DNA of 64,000 bases from Deltaproteobacteria bacterium (GTDB taxonomy: Bacteria > Desulfobacterota > Desulfomonilia > UBA1062). The position numbers were made by a program, and so were the translations under genes. The notes below the pieces were generated by a model. It saw only the letters and a program-made list of their open reading frames with translations, had not been told where the DNA came from and made no database searches. Shown piece after piece: positions 34,481-43,188 of the stretch. Position 1 is the stretch's first letter. The number at the start of each line of letters is the position of its first letter. The stretch is from NCBI GenBank assembly GCA_015486075.1, contig WFSG01000041.1, positions 1-64,000 of the forward strand, in the 5' to 3' direction.

Positions 34481-36201
34481 CATGGCAGTACTATCGTGAA
34501 GGTAGTGCCTCTGTAAGGTGCACTTTCTACCTCTATCGATCCCATGTGGAGTCCTGCTATGTGTTTTGCAATGGCAAGGCCAAGACCAGTACCTCCAACC
34601 TTTCTTGATCTTGACTTGTCTACCACGTAGAAACGGTCGAATATCCTATCCAGATGTTCTCTTGGTATGCCTATGCCGGTGTCCTTTACTTCCACCCTTG
34701 CTTGCTGTGCATCGCTTTTAATGGATATGGTTACAGAACCTTTATCCGTGTACTTTATGGCGTTATCTATAATATTCATAAAAAGCTGCTCCAATCTGAA
34801 TGCATCACCTTGCACCACCACGGGTGTCCCAGGTATGACCAGGTTTATGCTAAGGCCTTTTGCGTTTGCCTGCTTGCTCAATGCTTTTAATACGCCCTGG
34901 ACCACGCCTTTGAGGTCCACGTCCTCAATGTTCAACCTGATCTCTTTGTTCTCGAGACTGGATAACTCAAGCAGGTCTTTTACTATGTTTATAAGCCTGT
35001 CCGTGTGATGTTTTATTATACCTAGATATCTAATAGCTTCTACCTCGCACTTGTTTTCCTCTAATAGAGTGTCCGTAAAACCCTTTATGGCTGTAAGGGG
35101 GGTTCTAAGTTCGTGCGAAACACTCGTCACGAGGTCTCTCTTCATCCCATCCATCTCCCTAAGTTCTGTTACGTCGTGCATTACAACAACACTCAAGTCC
35201 AGGGTGGAGACAGGTGTAACACTTACAAGGAAGGTCCTGTTCTTTAAGTTGATCTCTTTTCTCACTGGTATCTCCATGCCTTTTGAGACAAGCTCGTGGA
35301 AGTCCCTTGATATAAAGGCCTCCCAGTAATATTTCCCGCGCATGTTTCCTATGTCTGATTTGTTCTTGGCAGCCTCGTTGTACTTTATGATCTTGCCTTC
35401 TTGGTCGAGCACAAGCAATCCCTCTGAGATTGAAGATATAATGCTTTCCAGCTCATCTTTCTGGTGGGATATCTCTTCGAACGACTTCTCCAGGCGTCCC
35501 ACCATTTCGTTGAAACGCTTTGCAAGCTCGCCTATCTCGTCCTCGCTATCCACGTTGATATTTGGCTCAAGTGTCCCCTTCTCGTGGTTTCTTAATGCGT
35601 TAGTAAGTTTCCTTACGGGCTCAGATATCATACGTGATAGTATGAGCCCAACTAGGATAGATATTAGGAGCACTACAAAGGCCACCTCTAGTATCCTTGC
35701 CTTGAGGGAATAAAGAAGCGCATCTACGCTGTCCAAAGGTAGACTAAGCCTTATTACCTTAGGTGTCTGTTCTTCTCCCCTGTAAGGTATGGCATAGTAG
35801 AGCATATATTTTCTAAGGGTTGTACTATAACGCGTGGTGCTCTTAGACGAACCCCTAAGCGCGGATGCCACCTCTGGCCTGTTTCTATGGTTTTCCATGA
35901 GAAGCGGGTTTTTCTCCGAGTCTGCAAGGACTCTGCCCTTTTCATCTATCACAGTGATCCTTATGCCAGTGCGTCTTCCTAAGTCACGCACGTATGCATT
36001 CAACTTTCCTAGGTCTTTGTTCTCCAGCATGGGTTGTATTAAATCCCTTGCCGCGATTCCCGTGCGTTCGAGGAAGTCTTTTGTTGTATCAATGTAGTTG
36101 GATCTTATTATTCTAAAGGACGAGATTACTGTGACTGAAAAAACCAAGGTGAGCACGGCAAGGTAACCCAAAAAGATCTTGAGAAATATGTTTCTCCTCA
36201 T
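34477..36201 (-). CDS. phoR: Phosphate-regulon sensor histidine kinase PhoR
   Basis: This 574-residue membrane kinase has an N-terminal helix (about 8-28), an extracytoplasmic region, a second helix (about 165-190) and a HAMP domain. A PAS domain (about 250-350) follows, then a HisKA box HELRTPLTAIKGFTDTL and HATPase motifs (NIIDNAIKYT, DTGIGIP, GGTGLGLAIAKHI). It phosphorylates PhoB when phosphate is scarce. The phoB stop overlaps its ATG (TAATG). The large periplasmic loop and HAMP domain make it longer than E. coli PhoR (about 430 residues), a form common outside the enterics. Confidence 0.93.
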   Translation of the reverse strand: MRRNIFLKIFLGYLAVLTLVFSVTVISSFRIIRSNYIDTTKDFLERTGIAARDLIQPMLENKDLGKLNAYVRDLGRRTGIRITVIDEKGRVLADSEKNPLLMENHRNRPEVASALRGSSKSTTRYSTTLRKYMLYYAIPYRGEEQTPKVIRLSLPLDSVDALLYSLKARILEVAFVVLLISILVGLILSRMISEPVRKLTNALRNHEKGTLEPNINVDSEDEIGELAKRFNEMVGRLEKSFEEISHQKDELESIISSISEGLLVLDQEGKIIKYNEAAKNKSDIGNMRGKYYWEAFISRDFHELVSKGMEIPVRKEINLKNRTFLVSVTPVSTLDLSVVVMHDVTELREMDGMKRDLVTSVSHELRTPLTAIKGFTDTLLEENKCEVEAIRYLGIIKHHTDRLINIVKDLLELSSLENKEIRLNIEDVDLKGVVQGVLKALSKQANAKGLSINLVIPGTPVVVQGDAFRLEQLFMNIIDNAIKYTDKGSVTISIKSDAQQARVEVKDTGIGIPREHLDRIFDRFYVVDKSRSRKVGGTGLGLAIAKHIAGLHMGSIEVESAPYRGTTFTIVLPC

Positions 36202-36878
36202 TATTCCAGCTTGTAACCCACCCCCCTTACACTTTTTATGAGGCTCCCTGAACTTCCAAGTTTGTGCCTCAGGTGCAGTATGTGCACGTCAACTGTCCTG
36301 TCAACCACAGCCTTTTCGTCACCCCACAGGTGATCCAGTATTTCCTCGCGGGTGAAAACCCTCCCTCTCCTTGAGGCAAGAAGGTAGAGTATCCTGAACT
36401 CTACCGTAGTGAGGTCTACTGCGTTGCCATTCACCTGTACGTTGAAACTCTCGGGGTCTATGTGTATCTTATCCTCTATACTTATGGGAGACTGTGTTGC
36501 TGCTCTAGTAATCCTTCTTAAGACAGCCTTTACCCTGGCGACGAGTTCCTTGGGAGAAAATGGTTTGACCACATAGTCATCTGCACCAAGCTCAAGGCCT
36601 AAGACCCTATCTGATTCGTGATCCCTTGCAGTAAGCATTATTACAGGTATACCGGAATACCTGTTATCTGATCTGAGACCTTTCAATATCTCTATGCCAT
36701 CTATGTCCGGGAGCATCAGGTCAAGGATTACAAGGCCCGGTATTTCCCTTGCAAGGGATGCCAGGAATGATGATCCATCGGCAAAACCCTTTACATCGAA
36801 GTGAGCCCTTTTAAGGTGCAGGATTACGAGTTCCAATATGTCAGGCTCATCGTCTATCACTGCAATATAAGTAGCCAC
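36201..36878 (-). CDS. phoB: Phosphate-regulon response regulator PhoB
   Basis: This 225-residue OmpR-family regulator has a receiver domain with acidic pocket DDE and phospho-Asp in LVILDLMLPDIDGIE (Asp about 53), LTARDHESD and VKPFSPKEL, then a winged-helix domain (RVFTREEILDHLWG, RTVDVHILHLRHKLG). It starts at GTG and overlaps phoR. It would activate pst and the divergent porin gene through PHO boxes. Confidence 0.95.
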   Translation of the reverse strand: MATYIAVIDDEPDILELVILHLKRAHFDVKGFADGSSFLASLAREIPGLVILDLMLPDIDGIEILKGLRSDNRYSGIPVIMLTARDHESDRVLGLELGADDYVVKPFSPKELVARVKAVLRRITRAATQSPISIEDKIHIDPESFNVQVNGNAVDLTTVEFRILYLLASRRGRVFTREEILDHLWGDEKAVVDRTVDVHILHLRHKLGSSGSLIKSVRGVGYKLE

Positions 36879-37037
36879 ATTTCCTTCCCTTGGACAGGCT
36901 TTATCCTACCATTGGGCACGCTTAGTCCACAAGTATTTTCCGTGACATGACTCCAGAAGGATGCATAAAGCATAGGTTCAGGTCGTACTGCTCTTAAATT
37001 CTTTTTAATCTGTGTGGAGTAATACTCTACAGTATTA

Positions 37038-37096
37038 AATTTAACCAAGAATTTATCAGGTCTTAATCCGCTGTTAATACTAGTCTGGTAGATACT
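37038..37096 (+). promoter_or_regulatory. PHO-box-like tandem repeats and porin promoter
   Basis: Four seven-base units with an 11-base period lie head to tail: AATTTAA (37038), GAATTTA (37049), GTCTTAA (37060) and CTGTTAA (37071), each separated by four bases. The last two match the PHO-box form best. Thirteen bases later comes a -10-like GATACT (37091-37096), then the porin ribosome-binding site AGGAGG (37117-37122). The arrangement and position next to phoB suggest PhoB activation. Confidence 0.5.
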
Positions 37097-37129
37097 GCAA
37101 GCAAAATAAGTAACGTAGGAGGTTAGTAG

Positions 37130-38404
37130 ATGATTTCCAGTAAGGACCATGTGGCAAATTCAGAATGGATATGTAGGTTGGGTAAACATAGGGGATGCAA
37201 GTGGCTGTTTCCATTGATTGTTTCAATCGCCGTCATCCTACTATCTTTGAGCACAGCCTTTGCAAGTGACATAGACACATTGGTAGACAAACTTGTTAAG
37301 AAAGGCATACTTACAAAAGAAGAAGCAAAAAAGGTAGAAAAACAGGCTAAAGATGAAAATGTACCTTCGTGGATGAAGGGTATAAAGTTTAAAGGGGATT
37401 TCAGGCTTATGTATCAGTGGCAAAACGAGACTGATAAGCCGGAAAGAACTAGGGGTAGGATAAGGCTAAGGCTAGGCGTTCTTAAAGAGATAAATAAACA
37501 ACTAAAGGTTGGCTTTGGCTTGGCAACGGGTGGAAAGGATCCCCGTTCAACAAACGTGGATCTATCCGATACCTTCTCGAGCCCTGATACAAGGGTTGAC
37601 TATGCCTATGCTGAGTACACACCAAACACATGTTTAAGCATATGGGGTGGTAAATACAAAGGGATTAAAAAAGCAGTGTGGATGGCCTCTGATTTGTTAT
37701 GGGATTCAGACATCCGGCCTGAAGGCCTGGGCCTCAGATTGAATTGCACTGCAGGTTCAGGTATGCATCTTTTTGCCAATACAGGCGTATGGATTCTGGA
37801 TGAGCAGAAAGAGAACTCTGATCCTATTATGTATGTTATTCAACCGGGCCTAACATGGACCAACTCGAAGAAGGGTATACAGGTAAAGGCAGCCATTGCC
37901 TATTATGGGTTCAATGCCGTCCAAGGCCATTCATTGAACCATTCATCAGGTTCAAATACTCTCTATGGGGATGCCCTGGGTAATAATGTCCTTAGGTATG
38001 ATTACGACTCATATGCCCCTAGTTGTGAGATAGGCATAATGAACATCTCCAATCATATTTCATACCTTGCTTTCTTTGGTGATTACGTCCATAACACGGA
38101 TCCTAATACTAAAAATAATGGATACCTTGTAGGTCTGAAGGTCGGACATAAAAGGGTCAAGAAGTCCAGGCAATGGCAGTTGAATTACATGTTCAGGCGG
38201 CTGGAGAAGGATGCATGGTTGGATGTCTTTCCTGATTCGGATGCATTTGGAGGAAAGACAGATGTAAAGGGCCATGAGGTGATCTTTAAATACGGTCTTG
38301 GCAGGCATACCAGCCTTGGATTTGACTATTATCATATGAGAGATATAAGCGGTAACGCAAGGAAACAAAACCTTTCACAGGTATACATAGTGCTTGCGTT
38401 CTAG
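37130..38404 (+). CDS. Outer-membrane porin, probably phosphate-starvation inducible
   Basis: This 424-residue protein has a long signal peptide (about 1-45, ending STAFA-SD), a short helical coiled segment (LVDKLVKKGILTKEEAKKVEKQ), then a beta-barrel of alternating polar/aromatic strands from KFKGDFRLMYQWQ to the terminal LSQVYIVLAF, which ends in Phe as most barrels do. It fits the putative-porin (Porin_5-like) group. Its place divergent from phoB and the upstream repeats suggest an anion or phosphate channel. The selectivity is inferred. Confidence 0.8.
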   Translation: MISSKDHVANSEWICRLGKHRGCKWLFPLIVSIAVILLSLSTAFASDIDTLVDKLVKKGILTKEEAKKVEKQAKDENVPSWMKGIKFKGDFRLMYQWQNETDKPERTRGRIRLRLGVLKEINKQLKVGFGLATGGKDPRSTNVDLSDTFSSPDTRVDYAYAEYTPNTCLSIWGGKYKGIKKAVWMASDLLWDSDIRPEGLGLRLNCTAGSGMHLFANTGVWILDEQKENSDPIMYVIQPGLTWTNSKKGIQVKAAIAYYGFNAVQGHSLNHSSGSNTLYGDALGNNVLRYDYDSYAPSCEIGIMNISNHISYLAFFGDYVHNTDPNTKNNGYLVGLKVGHKRVKKSRQWQLNYMFRRLEKDAWLDVFPDSDAFGGKTDVKGHEVIFKYGLGRHTSLGFDYYHMRDISGNARKQNLSQVYIVLAF

Positions 38405-38662
38405 TTATGATACCTAGTTATCGATGCTATCTAGTAGTTGGCATTTGCAAAAGGTATCCTTGGAAGTTTTTGTTTGCCGGGCATTTTTTCATCTCGTGCT
38501 TGGGGCATATTGGCACTACAGTGAAAGGCCAATGTATTAGCATGCGGCCTTCAAGATAAGGGCCCCTATTCCAGGACATAATACTTATCCCAGCGCTGTT
38601 TTTCGCATATTTCCTAAATGCTATTGACAAACTCTCGCTCTTAAAGCAGTTTATAGACTGTA

Positions 38663-40135
38663 ATGTCGGTTCCAGTAAACAGGAAGAAAGAAAGGTTTTA
38701 TCCTGATCCTAAGAGAGTCATCGCAAGGTTTTTTATGCCTGGAGGTCATGAGAGGGCAAAAATTACCATAGAGAGGATACTGAGCCTTTCCGACGAGGAA
38801 ACTTATTCCAACCTACACAGGGTACTTGCAAGTTTTTCACTTAGGCACAGGAACGTCACAAAGATCTTCGAGGACCATTTTGACAGGATTGTAGATATAA
38901 TGAAGGAAGAGGTGGATATTGGACCTGACACCATCAGCCTCGAGAGGAAGCTACTCATGGGTGCATACTTTACCATGGAATATGCTATAAGTTCTGCTGC
39001 ATTTTTTAACCCATCCATAGTTGAAGATCCTGACCAGTACAACCTTGAGGACGGCCAGAAGAGGGTAATACTTAGTTTCAGGGCAACAGGCGAGGGGCAT
39101 ATATCCTCAATAGAGTTCAGAGGAGGTGTGCTAGATAAGGATAACAACCTTAGGCTTGAACCTGCAGGCGAATTGGTAGACGTACCAGAGACGGTCAAGA
39201 GGCATGTCTATGACAAGAAGCATTTTCTGAAAAAACTTCATGAGATGAAGTTACCCAGGGACGTGATAGGCATGGTCGTGGATAATCTGCCTGACAAGTT
39301 TATATACGGTGAACTTCAGGCAAGCATTGCACACTGTTTCAAGGAACAGGACGTGGGCTTCCATACAAGAAAGATACTACGTTCCATAAACTGGGTCGCC
39401 AAGTCTCACTACGAGGTAAGTTTTTCCCTTGACACGGCCATCTCGGAGCGTGTCATATTTCCCGTGTCATACACTGAGAGCAAGGGCATAGAAGATGCCA
39501 GGTTCGTCAGGTTCGTGGACGATGACGGAAGCGTAACATACTATGCTACCTATGTTGCGTATAACGGGCTGGCCATACTACCCAAGCTGTTGGAGACAAA
39601 GGATTTTTACCATTTCAAGGTATCGCCTCTTTACGGTGAGTGTGTTCAGAACAAGGATCTGGCACTGTTCCCGAGGAAGATAAACGGTAAGTATGCAATG
39701 GTCTCACGCTTTGACAATGTAAACAACTACATAATATACTCTGAGGACATCCACATATGGCAGAATGCGCATAAAATACAGGAACCCAGGTATGCATGGG
39801 AACTGATGCAGGTTGGCAACTGTGGATCACCCGTTGAGACCGAAGAAGGCTGGCTCCTGATCACTCATGGCGTGGGACCAATGAGGACATATAGTCTGGG
39901 TGCAGTACTCCTTGATCGCAAGGATCCAAGCAGGATAATAGGCCGCTTAGAGGAACCACTTATAAGCCCTAACGAGGAGGAAAGGGTGGGTTACGTGCCC
40001 AATGTGGTCTATTCCTGCGGTTCCATAATACATAACAATGAACTGGTCATACCGTACGCAATGTCTGACTATGCATCAACCATTGCAACCGTGCCCCTGG
40101 ATGCACTGCTTGGTGCCATGGCTAAAGGTGGTTGA
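38663..40135 (+). CDS. GH130-family glycoside phosphorylase/hydrolase
   Basis: This 490-residue protein has a helical N-terminal extension (about 1-130) and a five-bladed propeller domain with the GH130 signatures EDARFVRF (about 275), the GNCGSPVETEEGWLLITHGVGP segment (about 390), and a C-terminal VVYSCGSIIHNNELVIPYAMSDYA. GH130 enzymes cleave beta-mannosides or related links, mostly by phosphorolysis, which conserves energy as sugar 1-phosphate. Specificity is not readable here. A clear ribosome-binding site is missing before ATG 38663. The 258-base gap before it shows no strong feature. Confidence 0.85.
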   Translation: MSVPVNRKKERFYPDPKRVIARFFMPGGHERAKITIERILSLSDEETYSNLHRVLASFSLRHRNVTKIFEDHFDRIVDIMKEEVDIGPDTISLERKLLMGAYFTMEYAISSAAFFNPSIVEDPDQYNLEDGQKRVILSFRATGEGHISSIEFRGGVLDKDNNLRLEPAGELVDVPETVKRHVYDKKHFLKKLHEMKLPRDVIGMVVDNLPDKFIYGELQASIAHCFKEQDVGFHTRKILRSINWVAKSHYEVSFSLDTAISERVIFPVSYTESKGIEDARFVRFVDDDGSVTYYATYVAYNGLAILPKLLETKDFYHFKVSPLYGECVQNKDLALFPRKINGKYAMVSRFDNVNNYIIYSEDIHIWQNAHKIQEPRYAWELMQVGNCGSPVETEEGWLLITHGVGPMRTYSLGAVLLDRKDPSRIIGRLEEPLISPNEEERVGYVPNVVYSCGSIIHNNELVIPYAMSDYASTIATVPLDALLGAMAKGG

Positions 40136-40162
40136 ATAGGCCAGGTCTATTGGGAGGTTATC

Positions 40163-40807
40163 ATGCGTATAACATTATTGTACGATAATACGACGTCAAG
40201 ACAGGATCTTGAGGCTGATTGGGGTTTTTCATGCTTGGTGGAGGTAGAAGGTAGTTCCCCCATGCTGTTCGATACAGGAGCCAAGGGGGACATATTGTTG
40301 CGCAACATGGGGAGGCTTTCAGTGGATCCGCGTTCGATCTCAGATGTATTTATTTCCCATGATCACTGGGACCACACAGGTGGTCTCAATGCGTTCCTGG
40401 ATGTCAAGGGAAGCGGAATAAGGCTTTTTGTACCCCGGAGCTTCACTGGCAGACCCGATGTGGATGGCCTCAAGATAATTGATGGTCCAGAGGAGATTAT
40501 GGAAGGTGTTTTCTCAACCGGTGAGCTCGCTGGTATAGAGCAATCCTTGGTGGTAAATACAGAGAAAGGGCTTGTTGTAGTAGTTGGATGTTCCCATCCG
40601 GGTGTTGAGTCCATCCTGAAGGCTGCTTCAGAATTTGGTACGCCCTATGCACTTATTGGTGGACTACACGGCTTTAATAGATTCGAGGTCCTCAAGGGGC
40701 TTTCTCTCATATGCCCATGTCACTGTACCCAGTATCAGAAGGAGATATTCTCGCTTTATCCAGACGTAAGTATCCAAGGCGGTGCAGGTAGGGTGATATC
40801 TTTATAG
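40163..40807 (+). CDS. Metallo-beta-lactamase-fold hydrolase
   Basis: This 214-residue protein has the metal motif SHDHWDHTGG (about 65-74), an upstream LFDTG and later GCSHPG and GGLHGFN, the pattern of the MBL subgroup annotated as dihydropterin-ribofuranosylaminobenzene phosphate synthase-like. The true substrate is unknown. It follows the GH130 gene by 27 bases behind GGGAGG, and is probably cotranscribed. It converges on alr. Confidence 0.8.
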   Translation: MRITLLYDNTTSRQDLEADWGFSCLVEVEGSSPMLFDTGAKGDILLRNMGRLSVDPRSISDVFISHDHWDHTGGLNAFLDVKGSGIRLFVPRSFTGRPDVDGLKIIDGPEEIMEGVFSTGELAGIEQSLVVNTEKGLVVVVGCSHPGVESILKAASEFGTPYALIGGLHGFNRFEVLKGLSLICPCHCTQYQKEIFSLYPDVSIQGGAGRVISL

Positions 40808-40854
40808 GGAATGATGATTGGGAGTTGTGACAAGGTATCTAAAAGGCCTGATAT

Positions 40855-41982
40855 TTAAGTTGCGGTTAATCTTTGGCTATTCTCGGTGTAGACACGCTGT
40901 ACCCTCCTGGACATGTTACAGGTGATCTCGTAGGGTATGGTGTCAGCCCACAAGGCAACTTCCTCTGCTGTTATACGGTCTCTACCGAAAAGTATAACCT
41001 CTTCACCTGGGGCATACCTAGTATCCCCGAGCTCTACAAGGCTCTGATCCATACATACCCTTCCCACTATCGGGTATTCCTTTCCTCGTATAATAACCCT
41101 TGCCCTGTTGGACAGTGACCTTGGGTAACCATCAGCATATCCGACAGGAACAGTGGCTATGAATGTGTCCTTTTTCGTCCTGTATGTATGACCATAGGAA
41201 AGACCTGTACCCGTGGTTACTCTCTTTACGAACATTATGGCGCTCTTAAAGGTCATGGCAGGTACCACGTCGAGTTTCTTAGGAAGATCAGGTGAGGGAT
41301 AGAGCCCATAGCATAGTATGCCTGGCCTTACCATGTCCATGTAGGAATCGGGCGTTGTGAGTATGGCACCCGAATTTGCCAGATGTCTCAGGCCGGGGTT
41401 TATATTGAGCTTTGCGAGTTTATTTACCATGGAATTGAACCTATCCACCTGCATGAGGGTAAAGGACGTGTCCGTAGTATCAGAGAGTGGAAAGTGAGTG
41501 TACGTACCCTCTATGTGCAATTCCTTCATTGTAGATATGCGGTTTATAATCTCTACGGTCTCTTCTGGTGAGAGACCTAGCCTACCCATACCTGTGTCCA
41601 CCTTGACATGTATACCCAGTGATCTCTGCCACCTGTGGGATCCTGATACAAGGAGGTCAACTATGGACATGTCCACCACGGTAGGGATAAGGTTATAGTT
41701 GAATATTGCATCTATGTCGCCCACTGATGGTTCTATGAGGGCAAAGATGACTATGGGAAGCCTTACTCCTGCTTCTCTCAGGCTTATTCCCTCTTCGATA
41801 CTGGCCACGCCGAACATGTCGGCCAAAGAATGTTTCTCAATGAACCTGCCCACCACTTGTGCACCATGGCCATAGGCATCGGCCTTTATGGCCATCATTA
41901 TCCTTGTCTTGGTAAGGTCCCTTATGGTCTTCAGGTTGTGGTGTATCGCAGAGAGGTCAATTTCGACACGGGTTGGTCTCAT
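40855..41982 (-). CDS. alr: Alanine racemase
   Basis: This 375-residue PLP enzyme makes D-alanine for peptidoglycan. The PLP lysine motif MMAIKADAYGHGA (about 31-43) and the catalytic Tyr in GLSYGHTYRT (about 256) are present, with the C-terminal beta domain. It lies 11 bases after ftsZ and closes the division/cell-wall cluster, an uncommon position. No ddl gene is found in the window, so the D-Ala-D-Ala ligase is elsewhere. Confidence 0.95.
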   Translation of the reverse strand: MRPTRVEIDLSAIHHNLKTIRDLTKTRIMMAIKADAYGHGAQVVGRFIEKHSLADMFGVASIEEGISLREAGVRLPIVIFALIEPSVGDIDAIFNYNLIPTVVDMSIVDLLVSGSHRWQRSLGIHVKVDTGMGRLGLSPEETVEIINRISTMKELHIEGTYTHFPLSDTTDTSFTLMQVDRFNSMVNKLAKLNINPGLRHLANSGAILTTPDSYMDMVRPGILCYGLYPSPDLPKKLDVVPAMTFKSAIMFVKRVTTGTGLSYGHTYRTKKDTFIATVPVGYADGYPRSLSNRARVIIRGKEYPIVGRVCMDQSLVELGDTRYAPGEEVILFGRDRITAEEVALWADTIPYEITCNMSRRVQRVYTENSQRLTAT

Positions 41983-41993
41983 GCGCGTGCAAG

Positions 41994-43163
41994 CTAATCT
42001 GCTTTCTTCCTGAGAAACGTAGGAATCTCGAATTCCTCCTCGTCAAGGACGCTTTCATCCACCACCATTCCCATCTTTATGACCTCCTTTTTCTCCTTGT
42101 TCTCGTTTTTTCTCATGAAAGCAGGCCTGTCATAGTTAGCTACCTTCGCATCTTGAAGGGCGCTATCGAGTCTGTACGAGTCGTCCTTCCTGGAAAGTAC
42201 CACAGGCTTGGAGGAAAACCCTGTTGCTACCACTGTTACGTTCATCTGGTCGTTCATGCTCTCGTCTATAACAACACCCCATATTATGTTTGCGTTTTCG
42301 TCCGCAGCACTCTGGATTATTGAGGATGCTTCCTGAATTTCGTCCATGCTTATGCTCGGGTCACAAGTAATGTTTATTAACAAGCCCTTTGCCCCAGTGA
42401 TGTCCATGTCTTCCAGTAGTGGGCTAGATATGGCAGAATGTGCTGCATCCTTAGCCTTATTATCCCCTGTGCCAGTACCTATACCCATGAGAGCTTTTCC
42501 TCTCTCGCACATTACCGATCTCACGTCGTTGAAATCAACATTCACAAGGCCAGTGTTATTTACAAGGTCTGATATGCCTTTTACTGCATTGAGCAGGATA
42601 TCATCTGCCTTTTTAAATGCCTCCAGCATGGGCAAACTCTTTCCGCCTATGCTGAGTAGCCTGTTGTTAGGTATTATGATAAGTGCATCAACATTTTCGC
42701 TGAGTATCTGTTCTCCCTCCTCTGCCTGCTTCATCTTACGTTTACCTTCGAACGGGAAGGGCTTTGTCACCACGGCAACGGTAAGAGCCCCGAGCTCACG
42801 GGATATGCGTGCTATTACAGGTGATGCCCCTGTACCGGTTCCACCACCGAGGCCGGCCGTGACAAACACCATGTCAGCGCCTTCTAGTGCTGCCCTTATG
42901 TCCTTCTCACTTTCTTCGGCTGCATTGAGCCCGATCTCGGGGTTGCCCCCTGCACCCAGACCCTTGGTCAACTCAGCCCCGAGCTGTACCCGGTTAGATG
43001 CAAGTGATACCTTAAGCGTCTGTATGTCCGTGTTAGCGGCAAGAAATTCAACACCCTTGAGGTTGGAATTTATCATGTTGTTTACGGCATTACAGCCGCA
43101 ACCCCCAACACCCATTACCTTGATCCTTGCACCTACCTGTTCCATGTCTTCTAGTTCAAACAT
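41994..43163 (-). CDS. ftsZ: Cell division protein FtsZ
   Basis: This 389-residue tubulin-like GTPase forms the division ring. The GTP signature GGGTGTG (about 106-112) is followed by ASPV instead of the usual AAPV. The T7 loop NVDFNDVRSVM and the C-terminal tail EIPTFLRK, which binds FtsA and ZipA-like partners, are intact. A GGAGGTG site precedes the ATG. It sits 25 bases after ftsA. Confidence 0.97.
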   Translation of the reverse strand: MFELEDMEQVGARIKVMGVGGCGCNAVNNMINSNLKGVEFLAANTDIQTLKVSLASNRVQLGAELTKGLGAGGNPEIGLNAAEESEKDIRAALEGADMVFVTAGLGGGTGTGASPVIARISRELGALTVAVVTKPFPFEGKRKMKQAEEGEQILSENVDALIIIPNNRLLSIGGKSLPMLEAFKKADDILLNAVKGISDLVNNTGLVNVDFNDVRSVMCERGKALMGIGTGTGDNKAKDAAHSAISSPLLEDMDITGAKGLLINITCDPSISMDEIQEASSIIQSAADENANIIWGVVIDESMNDQMNVTVVATGFSSKPVVLSRKDDSYRLDSALQDAKVANYDRPAFMRKNENKEKKEVIKMGMVVDESVLDEEEFEIPTFLRKKAD

Positions 43164-43188
43164 CCCTTCACCTCCATGGCTTGCGTTT

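Noticed and set aside
38427-38630. 67-codon minus-strand frame in the gap before the GH130 gene, with a CPKHEMKKCP stretch
   Set aside because: It has a Cys/His stretch that caught attention, but no ribosome-binding site, unlike the other small genes here, and no familiar fold. It would read toward the porin 3' end. I cannot support it.
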